Assembly (NCBI GenBank): GCA_032164245.1
Contig: JAVMKO010000001.1
Location: 81,093,892-81,157,891 of the forward strand
Source: Sternotherus odoratus
Taxonomy: Eukaryota; Chordata; Testudines; Kinosternidae
Length of the DNA stretch: 64,000 bases
Direction of reading: 5' to 3'
The position numbers and the translations under genes were made by a program. Below the pieces are notes generated by a model. The model was not told where the DNA came from. It worked only from the letters and a program-made list of their open reading frames with translations, and did not search any database. Of this stretch, positions 44,743-55,624 are shown piece by piece; positions within the stretch are counted from its first letter, which is position 1; the number at the start of each line of letters is the position of its first letter.

Positions 44743-44879
44743 ACCAAAACAGGGAAGAGACAGATCCCTGCCCCGGTCAGCAGGAGGTGCTGTACGGAAT
44801 GGGGCGGAGATGGGAACGCTGGCGAAAGCCTGCCCTAGCCACCCAATAGGGAATGGGCCAGTAGCCAGGAGGGGGATGT

Positions 44880-45600
44880 TTGGGCATGGCCCGGGGGGCG
44901 GGAGGAGGCCTGCAGGGACTGTCCCGGCCAGAAGGGCGGGTGATGGACGGGGACTTGCCCAATGCCCCTGCTCCCGCAGGGCAGCCCCTGTGTGTCAGAC
45001 CCGGGCTCTCCCCGGGCAGGGAGCTGCAGCCCCGCGCGCCCCTCGCTGCCTTTGTCCCGGGGGCCTGAAGGCAGAACCGGGGGGGGGGGGGTCTCCTCGC
45101 TTTCCCCAGCCACAGGCAAGGGTTAAAGGCGGCGGAGCGAGAAGGGGGCGCGCCGGGGGCGGGGAGGGAGGCGCAGACCCGCTCTGCGCCGGAGCCGGCG
45201 GTTTGCGGTGCCTTTGCCAGCAGCGAGCTCCCCGCGCCATGGGACTCGGGGCGGGCGGCGCTAGCGGAGCCTGCCCGGCCAGCAGCGGGGAGTGAGCGGC
45301 TCGCAGCGCACGGGACCCTTCCGGCGGCGGCCCGGCGCCTCCTCTCCACGGTGAGCCGGGGGCGGGAGGGCGAGGGCTGCGGGTTCGATCGCAAGCGCGG
45401 CTCCCCCCGCCTCGCTGGGGCCCTTGGCACCGGCGTGGGCTCGACCGAGCCGAGCCAACCACACGCGCCTTTCCCGGCAGCTCCGGGGCTCCTGCTGGGC
45501 GAGCACCGCAGGGCCAGATGTGGCTCTCAGCTGCCGGCCCCACCCCAGGCTTCATGCCCCGGAGAGCAGAAGCGGGGCACTGCTAGCTTAACCTCAAACG
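44880..45600 (+). promoter_or_regulatory. C1QTNF6: CpG island and promoter of C1QTNF6
   Basis: A sharp block of very high GC with dense CpG, GGGGCGGG-type boxes (for example near 45155-45165) and no TATA box. It covers the candidate non-coding first exon and its GT donor at 45351. It is the only gene-sized CpG island between SSTR3 and the C1QTNF6 coding exons. Confidence 0.7.
45120..45350 (+). other. C1QTNF6: Putative non-coding first exon of C1QTNF6
   Basis: The 3' edge is a good donor, CACG|GTGAGC at 45350/45351, inside the CpG island; the 5' edge is approximate. It contains a short upstream frame 45239-45295 in strong Kozak context (GCGCCATGG), 18 codons and a TGA before the donor. It would join the acceptor before 46552. 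Whether other 5' exons exist is unknown. Confidence 0.5.
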
Positions 45601-46551
45601 CCCCCGCCCCCGCGGGATGTAAATACTGCTGATCCCCTAGGGGGGCGCTGAGCTATGGAAGGGGAGCTGTGACTTGGCCAAGGTCACAGACTCCCACAGT
45701 GGCAGAGGACTCAGCAGCACGTGGTGACCTCCGCGGGGATGGAACAGTACCCACCAGGGGGTGAGCTGGTTAGATGCTCCCTAATGGGATTTAGGGCAAG
45801 ATCCCAATTAAAGAAAATACCCATTGCTGAGTGAGCGGCAAGAAGTTTGGCTGGGAATCCCCCCCCTCTCCCCCCCCCCCCCCAGGTTAGAAAGTGATTT
45901 GAGGCTCTCCTGAGCTAACAGGTTTATCGTTCCCTAAGATCTCCTGATAGCAGCAGACAGCTCAAGAATACTTTGGTAATGTATCAGGGCATCAGCTCAG
46001 AAGTAGGTATGGTTTCAGCTTTGCCAGCTGTATGAGGTGAGAAAATGACCCAAGCAGGATGTTTTTAGTGTTGTACGGTCGTGACCCTTATCGCAGAGCT
46101 AACCCCTGAGACCTGCGTTTGTTTTCATCACCAGGAGCTCTTGGATTTGCCTCGTCTCCTTTTATTGCAGTCTGAAGGTTGACCCCCCCAGGCACTGGTG
46201 CCCTGGGTTCCAGTGGTGCTGTGGGTTCTGGAGGACAGGCCTCCTCTTAGTGGCAGGCCCCCAGACTCCAGGGAGTCCAGCGCGCCCTAGCAGTGACATC
46301 ACTGAGGCTTGGACTGCAGCCGTAGTCCTCCAGGGACAGCCGTGTATTAGACTCCAAAGTAGCAGCTCTCTACAGAAGTTACTACCTCTGTTTTTCTGTC
46401 TCCGTCTTTCCCTTTCTGCTTCTGTGACGAATGAACTGGCTTTAGCCACAGAGAATGGAGGTGCAGTGCCCTGTCCTTTTGTGTTGGCCTCTGTCTTGGC
46501 TCAGTCAGCCCCTTTTTCTGTCCCTCTCTCTTATTGGCGCATGTCTTCCAG
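45351..46551 (+). other. C1QTNF6: Intron 1 of C1QTNF6 (putative)
   Basis: Bounded by GTGAGC and TTCCAG. Contains a C-run near 45870-45884 and a weak reversed MIR-like piece at 45655-45720. Confidence 0.45.
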
Positions 46552-46563
46552 GTCACTGTGGTA

Positions 46564-46792
46564 ATGATTCATCTACGAGCTCGCGTGGCCTTCCTTGTGC
46601 TCCCTCTGGTTGTATTTGGGGCACCTGCCGATGAGCCTGACCCCAAAGAAGCAACAACCCTCCCAAATGGCTGCAGACGCTGCTGCGACCCACTGGATTC
46701 CCATGGCTCCTCAGAGGTCACCCCCGGCCGCCATTCGTCACTGTACCCAATGCCGGAGGTGCGTCCATACATCAACATCACCATACTGAAGG
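46564..46792 (+). CDS. C1QTNF6: C1QTNF6 coding exon 1 (signal peptide and N-terminal domain)
   Basis: The acceptor AG is at 46550-46551 after a long CT-rich tract, so the exon starts at 46552 and the first ATG is 46564 (G at -3). An upstream in-frame ATG at 46534 lies within the intron and is rejected. It ends AAG G|GTAAGT, phase 1. Confidence 0.9.
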
Positions 46793-48677
46793 GTAAGTGT
46801 CAATCCGGTGTGCCTGGGACCCAAGGTCTGCCTGGGACCCAGCGTCGCCATGGTGAAAGGTGAGATTCCGTGCTGGCGTACCAGGTCCCCACAGACTACC
46901 AGTGACTTCAGTGTCACGTACTGAAGGGCAACTGGTACATGCTAGCATAACCAGTGCATCAGTTATACCCGTCAAACTCCCAGTTGCCAGACTGAAGGGC
47001 GTGCCCCAGTTTATCCAGTGCCTGATGTCCAGACCGATGGATGCCTAGGTGTCTGTCATTTTCAAGGGTAAGTGCCCATGCCAGTCCATGTAGACTTATG
47101 CCCATGTAGCCAGAGAGATGGAATCGCCTGTAGAGCCAGTTTTCCCCTGAACCCAGCAGTCCTCTTGGTATAGTCCCTGAATTCAGGGGAGCCACCTCTT
47201 TTCTTGCTTTCCACTGGCTCCTGTTTACTGCCACTGGGGGAGAAGCATCAGCAGTTGCCTCTTGCCAATCTGAACCTTCTTCAGGATCAAGCTGCCCGGT
47301 AGCGCAGAGGGAGGGAGCAGCAGGTCTTTGTCCAGCCAGGAAGCAGGAGAGGGTGTGCTGTTAACAGAGACACAGTGCCAGCACTAAGGTCCTGTGCAGG
47401 GAAGGCTAATGGGAGGTCATCTCCGTGGACCCCGCGTCATGTGGGAGAGGGAGGAGGGGAATGACATGAGCCCTAACATTCACTTTTCTCTCCAAGCAGC
47501 TAGGAGGGTGCTTGCGTGAGCACCCCCACTCTCATATTTGCAGTGACTCCCAGCCAAGACCCGCTCCAGGCAGCTCCTGCTGGCTTAGCTCAGGGTGGAA
47601 TGTGGGTGGGTCCCTGGTGCAGATCAGCTACTTCCTCACGGGTTCCCCATTTGAGTCTCAGCCGTGCTTAGTGCACAGGATGTGCACGCGTGGTGTCGGG
47701 GAGTCCTGGCACTGAATGGGCCATACTGCTCTTTGGACCCAGTTCATCATTGCTCTGCAGCCACTTTGTGCTAGCTAGGCATAGGGACGCTCAGCGCCAT
47801 CTCCACAACAGCTCCCAGCACTGGGGGCATTCTGGGGCCAGAGCAGGGAGGGGTGGCCAGGGGAACTGGAGCTCGGGGAAGTTTGTGTTCCTGCAAAGCC
47901 CCAAAGAGGCCTGTGAAACAGGGTAACGAGTTAGGGGTGCCCTAGCCCATGTGGGAGGCTGCACTGGCCCCCACAGCTCCTAAGAAGGGAAGGCAGAGAC
48001 TAGCAATGCTGGTGCCTGCACAGGGATGAAACAGGCCCTCTGTATACAGCTCTAGTTTCTGTCCACAGCCCAGTGCTCGGCAGCTTTCACATCCTACTTG
48101 GGTGTCTCATGGAGCGCGCCCCTCTGCTTTGTTCCCTAGGAGACAAAGGAGATCGCGGGGAGCCTGGGACTCCAGGGAAATGGGGCCGCCAGGCGAGCGA
48201 GGCTCCCAGGGTCAGAAAGGCAGCAAGGGGCAGATGGGTGCCCCGGGGGATCCCTGCAAGCACCAATACGCCGCGTTCTCGGTGGGCCGCAAGAAGGCCC
48301 TGCACAGCAGCGAGGGCTACCAGGCCCTGATCTTTGACACCGTCTTTGTCAACCTCTACGGCCACTTCGACATGTTCAAGGGCAAGTTCTACTGCTACAC
48401 GGCCGGCCTCTACTACTTCAGCCTAAACGTCCACACCTGGAACTTCAAGGAGACCTACATGCACCTCATGCACAACGACCAGGAGAAGGTCATCCTGTAC
48501 GCCCAGCCCAGCGACCGTAGCATCATGCAGAGCCAGAGCCTCATGCTGGAGCTGCGGGAGAACGACGAGATCTGGGTGCGCCTTTATAAGCGGGAGCGGG
48601 AGAACGCCATCTACAGCGACGATGTGGACATCTACATCACCTTCAGCGGCTACTTGATCAAGCCCAGCCTGGAATGA
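46564..48677 (+). CDS. C1QTNF6: C1QTNF6 (CTRP6), secreted collagen/C1q-domain protein, with a one-base frame break
   Basis: Two coding exons, 46564-46792 and 48140-48677. Exon 1 encodes a signal peptide (about residues 1-20), a Cys cluster GCRRCCD (36-42), then [11 protein letters not shown] with a glycosylation sequon at Asn71; this last motif is very close to human C1QTNF6. Exon 2 encodes Gly-X-Y triplets ([14 protein letters not shown], then [13 protein letters not shown]), a Cys, and a C1q domain from AAFSVGRK to the end, including [20 protein letters not shown] and RENAIYSDD. Trimeric CTRP proteins circulate and act on metabolism and complement. The two halves of exon 2 are in different frames: the first reads through AAA at 48178-48180, whereas the C1q frame requires ATG at 48180-48182, so one base appears to be missing in a run of A. 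As written, translation would end at 48330 after 139 codons. An assembly error, a polymorphism or a real loss are all possible. Homology is certain; intactness is not. Confidence 0.93.
46793..48139 (+). other. C1QTNF6: Intron 2 of C1QTNF6
   Basis: GTAAGT...CCCTAG, 1347 bp. Its first 200 bases include short imperfect repeats of CTGAAGGGTAAGTG and CTGGGACCC, partly echoing the exon end. Confidence 0.7.
48140..48677 (+). CDS. C1QTNF6: C1QTNF6 coding exon 2 (collagen-like and C1q domains)
   Basis: Acceptor GTTCCCTAG at 48131-48139. The phase-1 G from exon 1 joins GA to give the first Gly of GDKGD. The collagen frame shifts by -1 at about 48178-48181. The C1q domain frame then runs open to TGA at 48675-48677. 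All hallmark C1q residues I can compare with the human protein are kept. Confidence 0.9.
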
Positions 48678-48697
48678 CGTCCCTCCTCCCTCTCTGT

Positions 48698-48700
<3 letters not shown>

Positions 48701-48763
<63 letters not shown>
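48701..48763. repeat. (TC)n microsatellite just after the C1QTNF6 stop
   Basis: About 31 uninterrupted TC dinucleotides starting 24 bases after the stop codon. Confidence 0.97.
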
Positions 48764-48766
<3 letters not shown>

Positions 48767-50218
48767 CACTGCCCGCAATCACTGCAAACCACAAAGGAGG
48801 AAATGGACTGGGGGCTCCCTGGAAGGGCCATGTGGCTGGAGGGCACCAGGGAGCCCGAAAGAGAACACCAGCTACCCAACTTAGGGCCATCCATGTTCAA
48901 AGTGTGTCACTGACTTCCAGGTAAACCCCATTCACCTCAGGTCACCACTAGTCTTGCTAGGCCATGTGAGCCTTCCTATGGCCTAACTCAGCAGTAGGGG
49001 CGCAGATAACGACACAAAGCAAGGGAGTGATGGTAGGGTCCCTGGATGCGTGAACCATCGCTCATCTGGGACGTAGAGGACCAGATCCTCCGCTGGGGTA
49101 AATCGGTGTTGCTCCATTGAAGTCAACAGAGTTACACCCAGCTACACCTGCTGCGGATCTAGCCCTAAGTACTGAAAGAGAGTGAGACTCTGTTGGCCGT
49201 CTGCAAAGCTCCCCTCCAAGCCTCCCGTGGGATGCTCTCCAGTCTCCACTCTCGTGTCGGGTTCAAAGCCATCCCGGCTTCGGACTGTTCCTTTTCCGGA
49301 GGCTGAAAGCAGATCTGATTCTGCTCCCCCACCTCCACCAGATTTACACCAGTGTAACTATCGACTTCAGCAGCGTTCCCCCTACTGCATGCTGGTGGGA
49401 AAAGAGACTCAGGCCCAGTGATCAGCCACTGGATTCCACGGCCACAGTCCCATGGGCGTGGCTGGAACCGCTCTGCTAGGAGTCAGTCATTCCAAACCCC
49501 ACCTCCAAGCCCTTTGAGGACACAATAGGGAGGGACGGGCAGAGTCTGGTGGTAGATTACACCTTTTACTACTAATGCACGGGGTCAGCTCCTCTCCAGT
49601 ACCCCCCGAGACTCCAATGGAAGAGGGATAGCCAGTGGTTGCTTGGTAGCCCGTACAAAGTGAGTTGGGCATCTCAGGCCTGCTCCCAGTGAACAGGTGT
49701 CCTCATTAAAAACATCCCCATGGCTGACTCTGTCTCCTTTGCTGGTGATGTCAGTGGAGAAACCACAGAGACTGAAATACACCCCTGTCCCTCACAGTCG
49801 GGTCAGACACGTTAGCAGGGTTGCACGGCAATGCTTGTGTTGCCACTGCCTGTGCGTGACATCTGAGGTTTTCAACGGCCCACAGCGCCGCCCTCACTCT
49901 GCTCCCACTGACATCAAAGGGAGCTTTGCCACTGACTTCACTGGCAGCAGAATCCACTCTGAGTGCTTTTGCAAATCCCACCCTATGTGTCCCGAGGACA
50001 CAGTGAAGATGAGATGCCAGGCTGTCACTGGGTCAGCTTTCAACAGCGTTAAACTCACACCAGAAAGACATCTGAGGGAGAGAAAGGAGAGGTGAACAAG
50101 AGAGCACTGCAGGCCAGTTTCTCTCCTGTTCATATTGCTGCCCCTGAGTTGCTCAGGATGAGGAGCAAGGAAGGAGTCCCAGGCTCTTCCCCACTGGGCC
50201 CTCATAACAGCTCACATC

Positions 50219-50424
50219 ATATATATGGAGATATACCTATCTCATAGAACTGGAAAGACCTTGAAAGGTCATCGAGTCCAGTCCCCTGCCTACACTGGCA
50301 GGACCAAGTACTGTCCCCTGACAGATTTTTGCCCCAGATCTCTAAATGGCCCCCTTAAGGATTGAACTCACAACCCTGGGTTTAGCAGGCCAATGCTCAA
50401 ATCACTGAGCTATCCCTCCCCCCA
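50219..50424 (-). mobile_element. tRNA-derived SINE (turtle type)
   Basis: On the minus strand it reads from a tRNA-like head with an A-box (TAGCTCAGTGATTTGAGC), a B-box (GTTGTGAGTTCAATCC), through a GTCCTGCCAGTGTAGGCAG body to a tail CTATGAGATAGGTATATC. This matches the turtle tRNA-derived pol III SINE style from memory. Confidence 0.85.
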
Positions 50425-51224
50425 ACAACACAACTGATATGAAAAGCAGGGTCCCTCCAAGGAAGCTTGGTCTTATCAGGGACATCATGTGTCGGATGGA
50501 ATGCCAGGGTGTGAGGAACATGGAGACTGGAATTCCCCTCTCCCAGCCCAGGGGAGTGTGGAAAGGCTCCAGAGTCAGGCTTGGGGGAAGTCCTGAGGGA
50601 GCCGCATGTGGAGGGGGAGGTTTAGAAGTGAAGGAACTAGCAATTGAATTCCTCTCCCTCTCTTTTTAGAAGCCACAGACCGCCAACCCAGCTGTTGTGT
50701 ATTTACAGTGTGTGGTGTCCCTGTGTCTCCCCAGAGAGCAGCGGGAATCTCTAATGCTGAATAACTTCCAGACCTGAGCTCTGAACCCCTCCCTGGCCAA
50801 CGTCACTGTTTACTTCGGCCAGGGCCAGCTCCGGGGCTCAAACATTCAAAAAGGGCAGCTGGTGGGTGCTTAAAATGCATTGTGGGGAAGGTGGATGTGC
50901 ATTTCGTGGGCCAGCTTCATCCTCTTGGTGCTAAATAAGATGGCAGCCCCTTGGTGCTAAACCAGGTTTCAAGAGAGTCACTGGTGCTTACTGGGAGGGG
51001 AGTCGGGGTAGCAGAGACACACAGTACTGTGGAATTAATGGTGCTTTACATTACAGAAAACTACCAAGAACTTTTGTATATATGTTTTCAATTTTATTAA
51101 AACTTTTTTTGCACTTTGAGATGATTTCCCCTCTAGGGTCTTTTCTTTCTCTCTCCAGTCAGGTTAAGGGGGGGGGGGGCACTGGTCTGGGAGCCCAGAA
51201 GACCCGGCTTCTATTCCTGGCGCA

Positions 51225-51350
51225 GTCACTCATTCACTGAGTGATCTTGGGCGAGTGCCTTTCAGTACCTCTGTTTCCCCATCGGTCAGATGGAGATAAT
51301 GATGCTCAACCTCCTTTGTAAAGGGCTTTGAGATCTATGGATGAAAGGAA
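51225..51350 (+). repeat. MIR-like SINE fragment
   Basis: Has GTGATCTTGGGCGAGTGCC, CTGTTTCCCCATCGGTCAGA and GTAAAGGGCTTTGAGATC in MIR order. Confidence 0.6.
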
Positions 51351-52257
51351 AAGTACAGATTGTTTGAGGGGGTTCTTTAGCTGAACGTAGGCAGGGGGCT
51401 GGAAGTCACTTGTAACAGAACAGATGTTTTTTCTTGTGCTGTGGCTGATCTTGGTCCTTGTTGGCTACGCTATACAGGAAGAACGGGCTTTCCCTGTGGT
51501 ATTTCCAGGAAGACCTGACGTCTGAACCTAGCTGAGGGAAATGAAGTAATTGAGTGACAAACGTCAGTAATGTTCCGGGGGGGGGGGGGGGAGAGGAATT
51601 TGAGAGCCAGATTGAGGTGATGGCTTGGGCTGTGAAGATCGGGGGGGGGGGGGAGGTGGAGGCTGAGGCTGAGGCTGGGTGAGATAGAGATCTAGTGGGT
51701 GGGCATGGGTGGAGGCTTGGGGATCAGCTGGGAAGTTGGTGCAGGTTTGGAGGCCAAACGGTGGGGGTGGGTGGAAGGTTTGTTAGAGGTGGGGTGATAA
51801 TCTGGGGAACAGGTAAATGCATGGGGCTTACTTCAGTGTGTTTTGGGGCTTGCTGCTGAGTGGGGGGCTGCTGCTGAAGTGAGTGGCGGGTGTGGGACAG
51901 GAGTAAGAGGGCCTCTGCCTGGAGATGGCTCAGCTTTGGGTCTTATGTAAGACCCTGGTCTCAGCTGCCTTGTGTGTGCCAGGAGGCTCTGATTGGTTTG
52001 CAGCTCATTTGGGATGGGATGCCATGGGGCAGCTAGAATTACATCCCTCCTACCTCTCCCCCAGGCTCCCTATGGTCCCAGTGCTGGTTCCAGAGTCCAG
52101 GCTGGACCCTGGCACAGCTGGTACTCCCGGGCCCTGCCCAAGCCCCTGCGGCTTTTCTCTCCTACCCCACCCTTCGGAGAAGGAAACAAACTGAAAGATC
52201 CTCAGGAAGCAGAAGGCATGCTCAGTGCCATTCCCGGGAGATGCTGCTAGAATCAGT

Positions 52258-52390
<133 letters not shown>

Positions 52391-52899
52391 AAGTGCTCAG
52401 CCTTTGTGTGACTTGAGCAAATAAGACCCTTTCGTTTGCTCCCGTGCGGATCACTCCACCTCGTTGCATGCATTAGTGGCCTACCTAGCTTGACCGCCTG
52501 GCACCCAGTGACGGGCATCCTGACTGACTGAGAAGGAAGGTGCCCAGCACACCAGAGAGGGCTGGCCCATGAGCTAGCCAGTGTGGTGTGTGCTCATCTT
52601 TGTGGACCCCAGCGTTTTACCTTGTGACTCCATAGGTACAAGGTGAGTGAGTGACACCAGGCCTTAAAGGGGTCTCACAGCCCTGCCTAAGCATCGTATT
52701 TCATTAGTGCCTGTCAGAGCATCAGGGCTCAGACGGCTTGTTTGACCCACTGACTCACCTCAGGGTCTCTGGGCCAAACTCATAGCTAGTGTAATCAGCA
52801 TTGACGTCCATGGAGCTGTGCTGGTTTTACAGGAGCTGAGGATCCATCCGGCTCACCCTGTTTTGGGTGATCAGGTGAATAATATGGTGTAAGAGTGGT

Positions 52900-53090
52900 A
52901 GTGTAGCCTAGTGGTTAAAGTACTAGTGTGGGATTCAAGAGATGTGGGTTCTGTTCCTGACTCTGCTGTTGATTTACTGGGTGCTTGTGCAAGTCACCCG
53001 GTCAGTGTGTGCCTCAGTTTCCCTATCTCTAAGATAAGGATACTGGTCTCCTTTGTAAAGCTGTGCTGAAGTAGGGAATGTTTGCAAAGC
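52900..53090 (+). repeat. MIR-like SINE, fairly complete
   Basis: tRNA-like head AGCCTAGTGGTTAAAGTACT, then GGGTTCTGTTCCTGACTCTG, GCAAGTCACCCGGTCAG and CCTCAGTTTCCCTATCTC in the order of MIR. Confidence 0.65.
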
Positions 53091-53119
53091 ACAGTCTCTC
53101 TGCAGTGTCCCTACCAGAA

Positions 53120-53637
53120 GCTGTAATCTGACCCCAGGTGGGGGAGAGAGGTCAGCTGAACCTGTTGGAGGGAGGTCAGGTGATGTTCGCCTAGCCGGGA
53201 AAAGAGACAAAGAAAAGCAGAGGAGGGGCTGGAGAGGGAGTTGTCAGCTGGAGGCAGAGGAGCTATCTCGCTCTCTGGCCCCCAAGATGGATCCAGCTGA
53301 GGGGTCACGCTCGCTGTATAGTCTGTGTTAGACCAGATAGAAGTCATCGAATAAATCTGTTTTACTGCCTGGCTGAGAGTCACGTTTGACTGTGGATTTG
53401 GGGTGCAGAACCCCTGGGCTCCCTCAGGACCCTGCCCAGGCGGCTTGCTGGGGGAAGCACACGGAGGGGCAGAAGTTGCTGAATGCTCCGAGGTCAGACC
53501 CAGGAAGGTGGAAGTGGGTACCCGTGAAGCTCCTAGCCTTGGAAACAGGCTGTGTACAGAGAATGGGCCCTTCACCCGAAGTCCTGTCTGGCTTCCTAGG
53601 GAGCGGTTCCAGACCATCGCCCGGGCGCTCTGTGACA
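53120..53637 (+). mobile_element. Probable LTR fragment
   Basis: Contains AATAAA at 53350-53355, followed by an R/U5-like stretch ending GCGCTCTGTGACA at 53637. The left boundary is approximate and no target duplication was identified. The 246-codon frame beginning at 53403 runs across the LTR end and is not a gene. Confidence 0.45.
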
Positions 53638-55432
53638 AAAGCACTTTGAGAGGGGTGACTGAAGAGCCCCATCTAACAGGTGGGTTTTGTTATTCTTTAG
53701 TGTTCAAAGGTGACTGGCCCTTGAATTGGCTTCCTGCTGCTTCCTGCCCCTTTTGTGATCTGACAGGTAAAGAGGGGGAATTGAGAGAGCAGAGGCATGA
53801 GGACAGGCTAGTCTGTGTTCTGGAGGAGGAAATGGTGGCTGTATCCCCAGCCCAGGCGGAGATCCCTGCAGTAGCTCCTTGCCACGTGTTACTCCCCCAT
53901 CCCCCTAAAAAGAAAAGAAAAAACAGATGGGGAAAAAATAAAGCAAGGGAGAAGCAGGGAGGGGAGTGGGAGAGAGCCCAGCACCAAAGAGAGAGTCCCA
54001 GAAGGGGACCATCTTCAAGAGCCCTGCCACACATGCAGTGGGAGGAAGGGGGAGGGGGGGGGAGAGGAACACAACACGGCCCACAAGCCAGTTGTTGCAA
54101 GCTCCCAGGCAGGTCAGCGGGCCCCTTGTCTAGTTGGGCTTAGAGGTAGGCCCTGAGGGTAGCACTAGTAGGCGTGGCATGGCGTTCAGTGGCCTACCGA
54201 CGTCCACCGAACCTGCTCCTCAGCTCTGCTGCGTCCGGGGAGCGTTGCCCAGCACGTCCCGCTGGGGAGCCAGCTGTGCTGTGATGTGGCTGATTTTTTC
54301 CTCCAGCCCAGCCTGCTCTTCCCCCGCCCCTGTGAGATGCTAGAACCCAAGCGAGGCTTCTGGCTGAGAGCTGGGGAGAATACCCCGGCCAGCAGCACTG
54401 AGAGCTGAGCAGCCCCAACCTCCCTCCCAGGTTGGTGCCCATGCTGAAGTGATCACCGCACAGCTCACCTCCTTCTCTTCCCCCTGCTTAAGTGCAGGGA
54501 GAAGGCGAGACCCCCTAGCTGCAGAGCGTCCCCTCCTGGCACCAGGACGGGCTGTTTGGAGGTGGGATGTGGCAGGTTATACAGAGACAGTAGCGTGACC
54601 CTTCACACCACAGAGCCAGCGCGTACCTACGGGATGGTGGTACCGTGCTCTTGCTACCACGCCGGGGGCTGGAGCAGGGCCGGGGGATCAAGGGCAGACT
54701 CTCCCGCAGCCTTGCTGCAGGGCTGGGCTGCAGGGTGTAGCTCAGAGCCTCAGGCTGGCATCACACATCCCCAGGTGGACACGTCTCACCGGTTATCAAC
54801 GGAAACAGTTGCCCTTTTCAAGCACAGTCTTGCTCGTGAGACGGAGCTCAGGAGGAGGCTGTGGAGGGGCTGGGGCGCCCAGCCTCCTCTGTTGGAGCGC
54901 TGTGTGAACGGCGCCTCAGGTCACTTTGATCTCCCCCTGGCACCGGTGTGAGTGGCGGGGCCAAGGACACGCACTCAGGCTTGTGACATGTTTGCAGCCC
55001 ACCGGCTGGTCTTGTTGTGCCTCTGAGCCGCTTGCCTCACACACTGCCAGGCACTCGCTGCAGCCTGAGAGCCGTTTTGGCTCCTTATTGTCAGGGGTTA
55101 GCGTAGACTCAACTCAGATGAAAGACTCTCGTCATGGGGGGGGGAGGGGGGGGGGCTGAGCTATTGAAGTCATTGGAAGTCTTTCCACTGACCTCACTGG
55201 GTTTAGGATCAGGCCCTGTCTGAGGGGAAGGGGGAGCTTTGGGGGCAGTGCCACTTATCTCCACTAGGGCACCCTCCCTCTGCTTTCAGGAGGGGAGCCC
55301 CCCCCGGGAGCCCCCGTCCTGTACTTTAACTCTGGCCCGTTTTCCATAAACATGGTGAAATGTCCCGGATTCCGCTGACAGTCTCAGATGTGACCAAATC
55401 TCCAGGGCGTCTGGATACGAAGCCACAACAAC

Positions 55433-55500
55433 AGTGTGTGTGTGTGTACATGTGTGTGTATGTGTGTGTGTGTATGTGTGTGTGTACGTGTGCGCGCATG
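55433..55500. repeat. Imperfect (TG)n microsatellite
   Basis: TG repeat with TA and CA interruptions. Confidence 0.9.
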
Positions 55501-55556
55501 CAGGTCAATCACGATTTCCAGGGGCCTGTCATCTGTCAAGCCCAGCTTGTAGGTCA

Positions 55557-55624
55557 TTTAAAAAGCCCTGCGTGTAGATGTAGATGTAGATGCTTTAAAA
55601 AGCCCTGCATGTAGATGTAGATGC
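55557..55624. repeat. Short tandem duplication with (GTAGAT)n
   Basis: TTTAAAAAGCCCTGC begins at 55557 and again at 55594, each followed by GTAGAT units (three and two copies). Confidence 0.85.

Larger units (their letters stand above)
48678..51115 (+). other. C1QTNF6: Likely 3' UTR and downstream DNA of C1QTNF6
   Basis: No AATAAA appears soon after the stop. The first convincing signal is ATTAAA at 51096-51101 followed by T-rich and GT-containing sequence. If used, the 3' UTR would be about 2.4 kb and include a (TC)n tract, several degenerate copies of a sauropsid repeat containing TTGAAGTCAA-like words (49085-49165, 49310-49385, 49880-49950) and a SINE. The true end could be earlier. Confidence 0.35.

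Noticed and set aside
46534..46563. Upstream in-frame ATG for C1QTNF6
   Set aside because: It lies before the TTCCAG acceptor at 46551, so it is intronic; starting at 46564 gives a clean signal peptide.
53403..54143. 246-codon frame considered as a possible IL2RB exon
   Set aside because: Runs across a probable LTR end, lacks cytokine-receptor motifs and is not bounded by matching splice sites.
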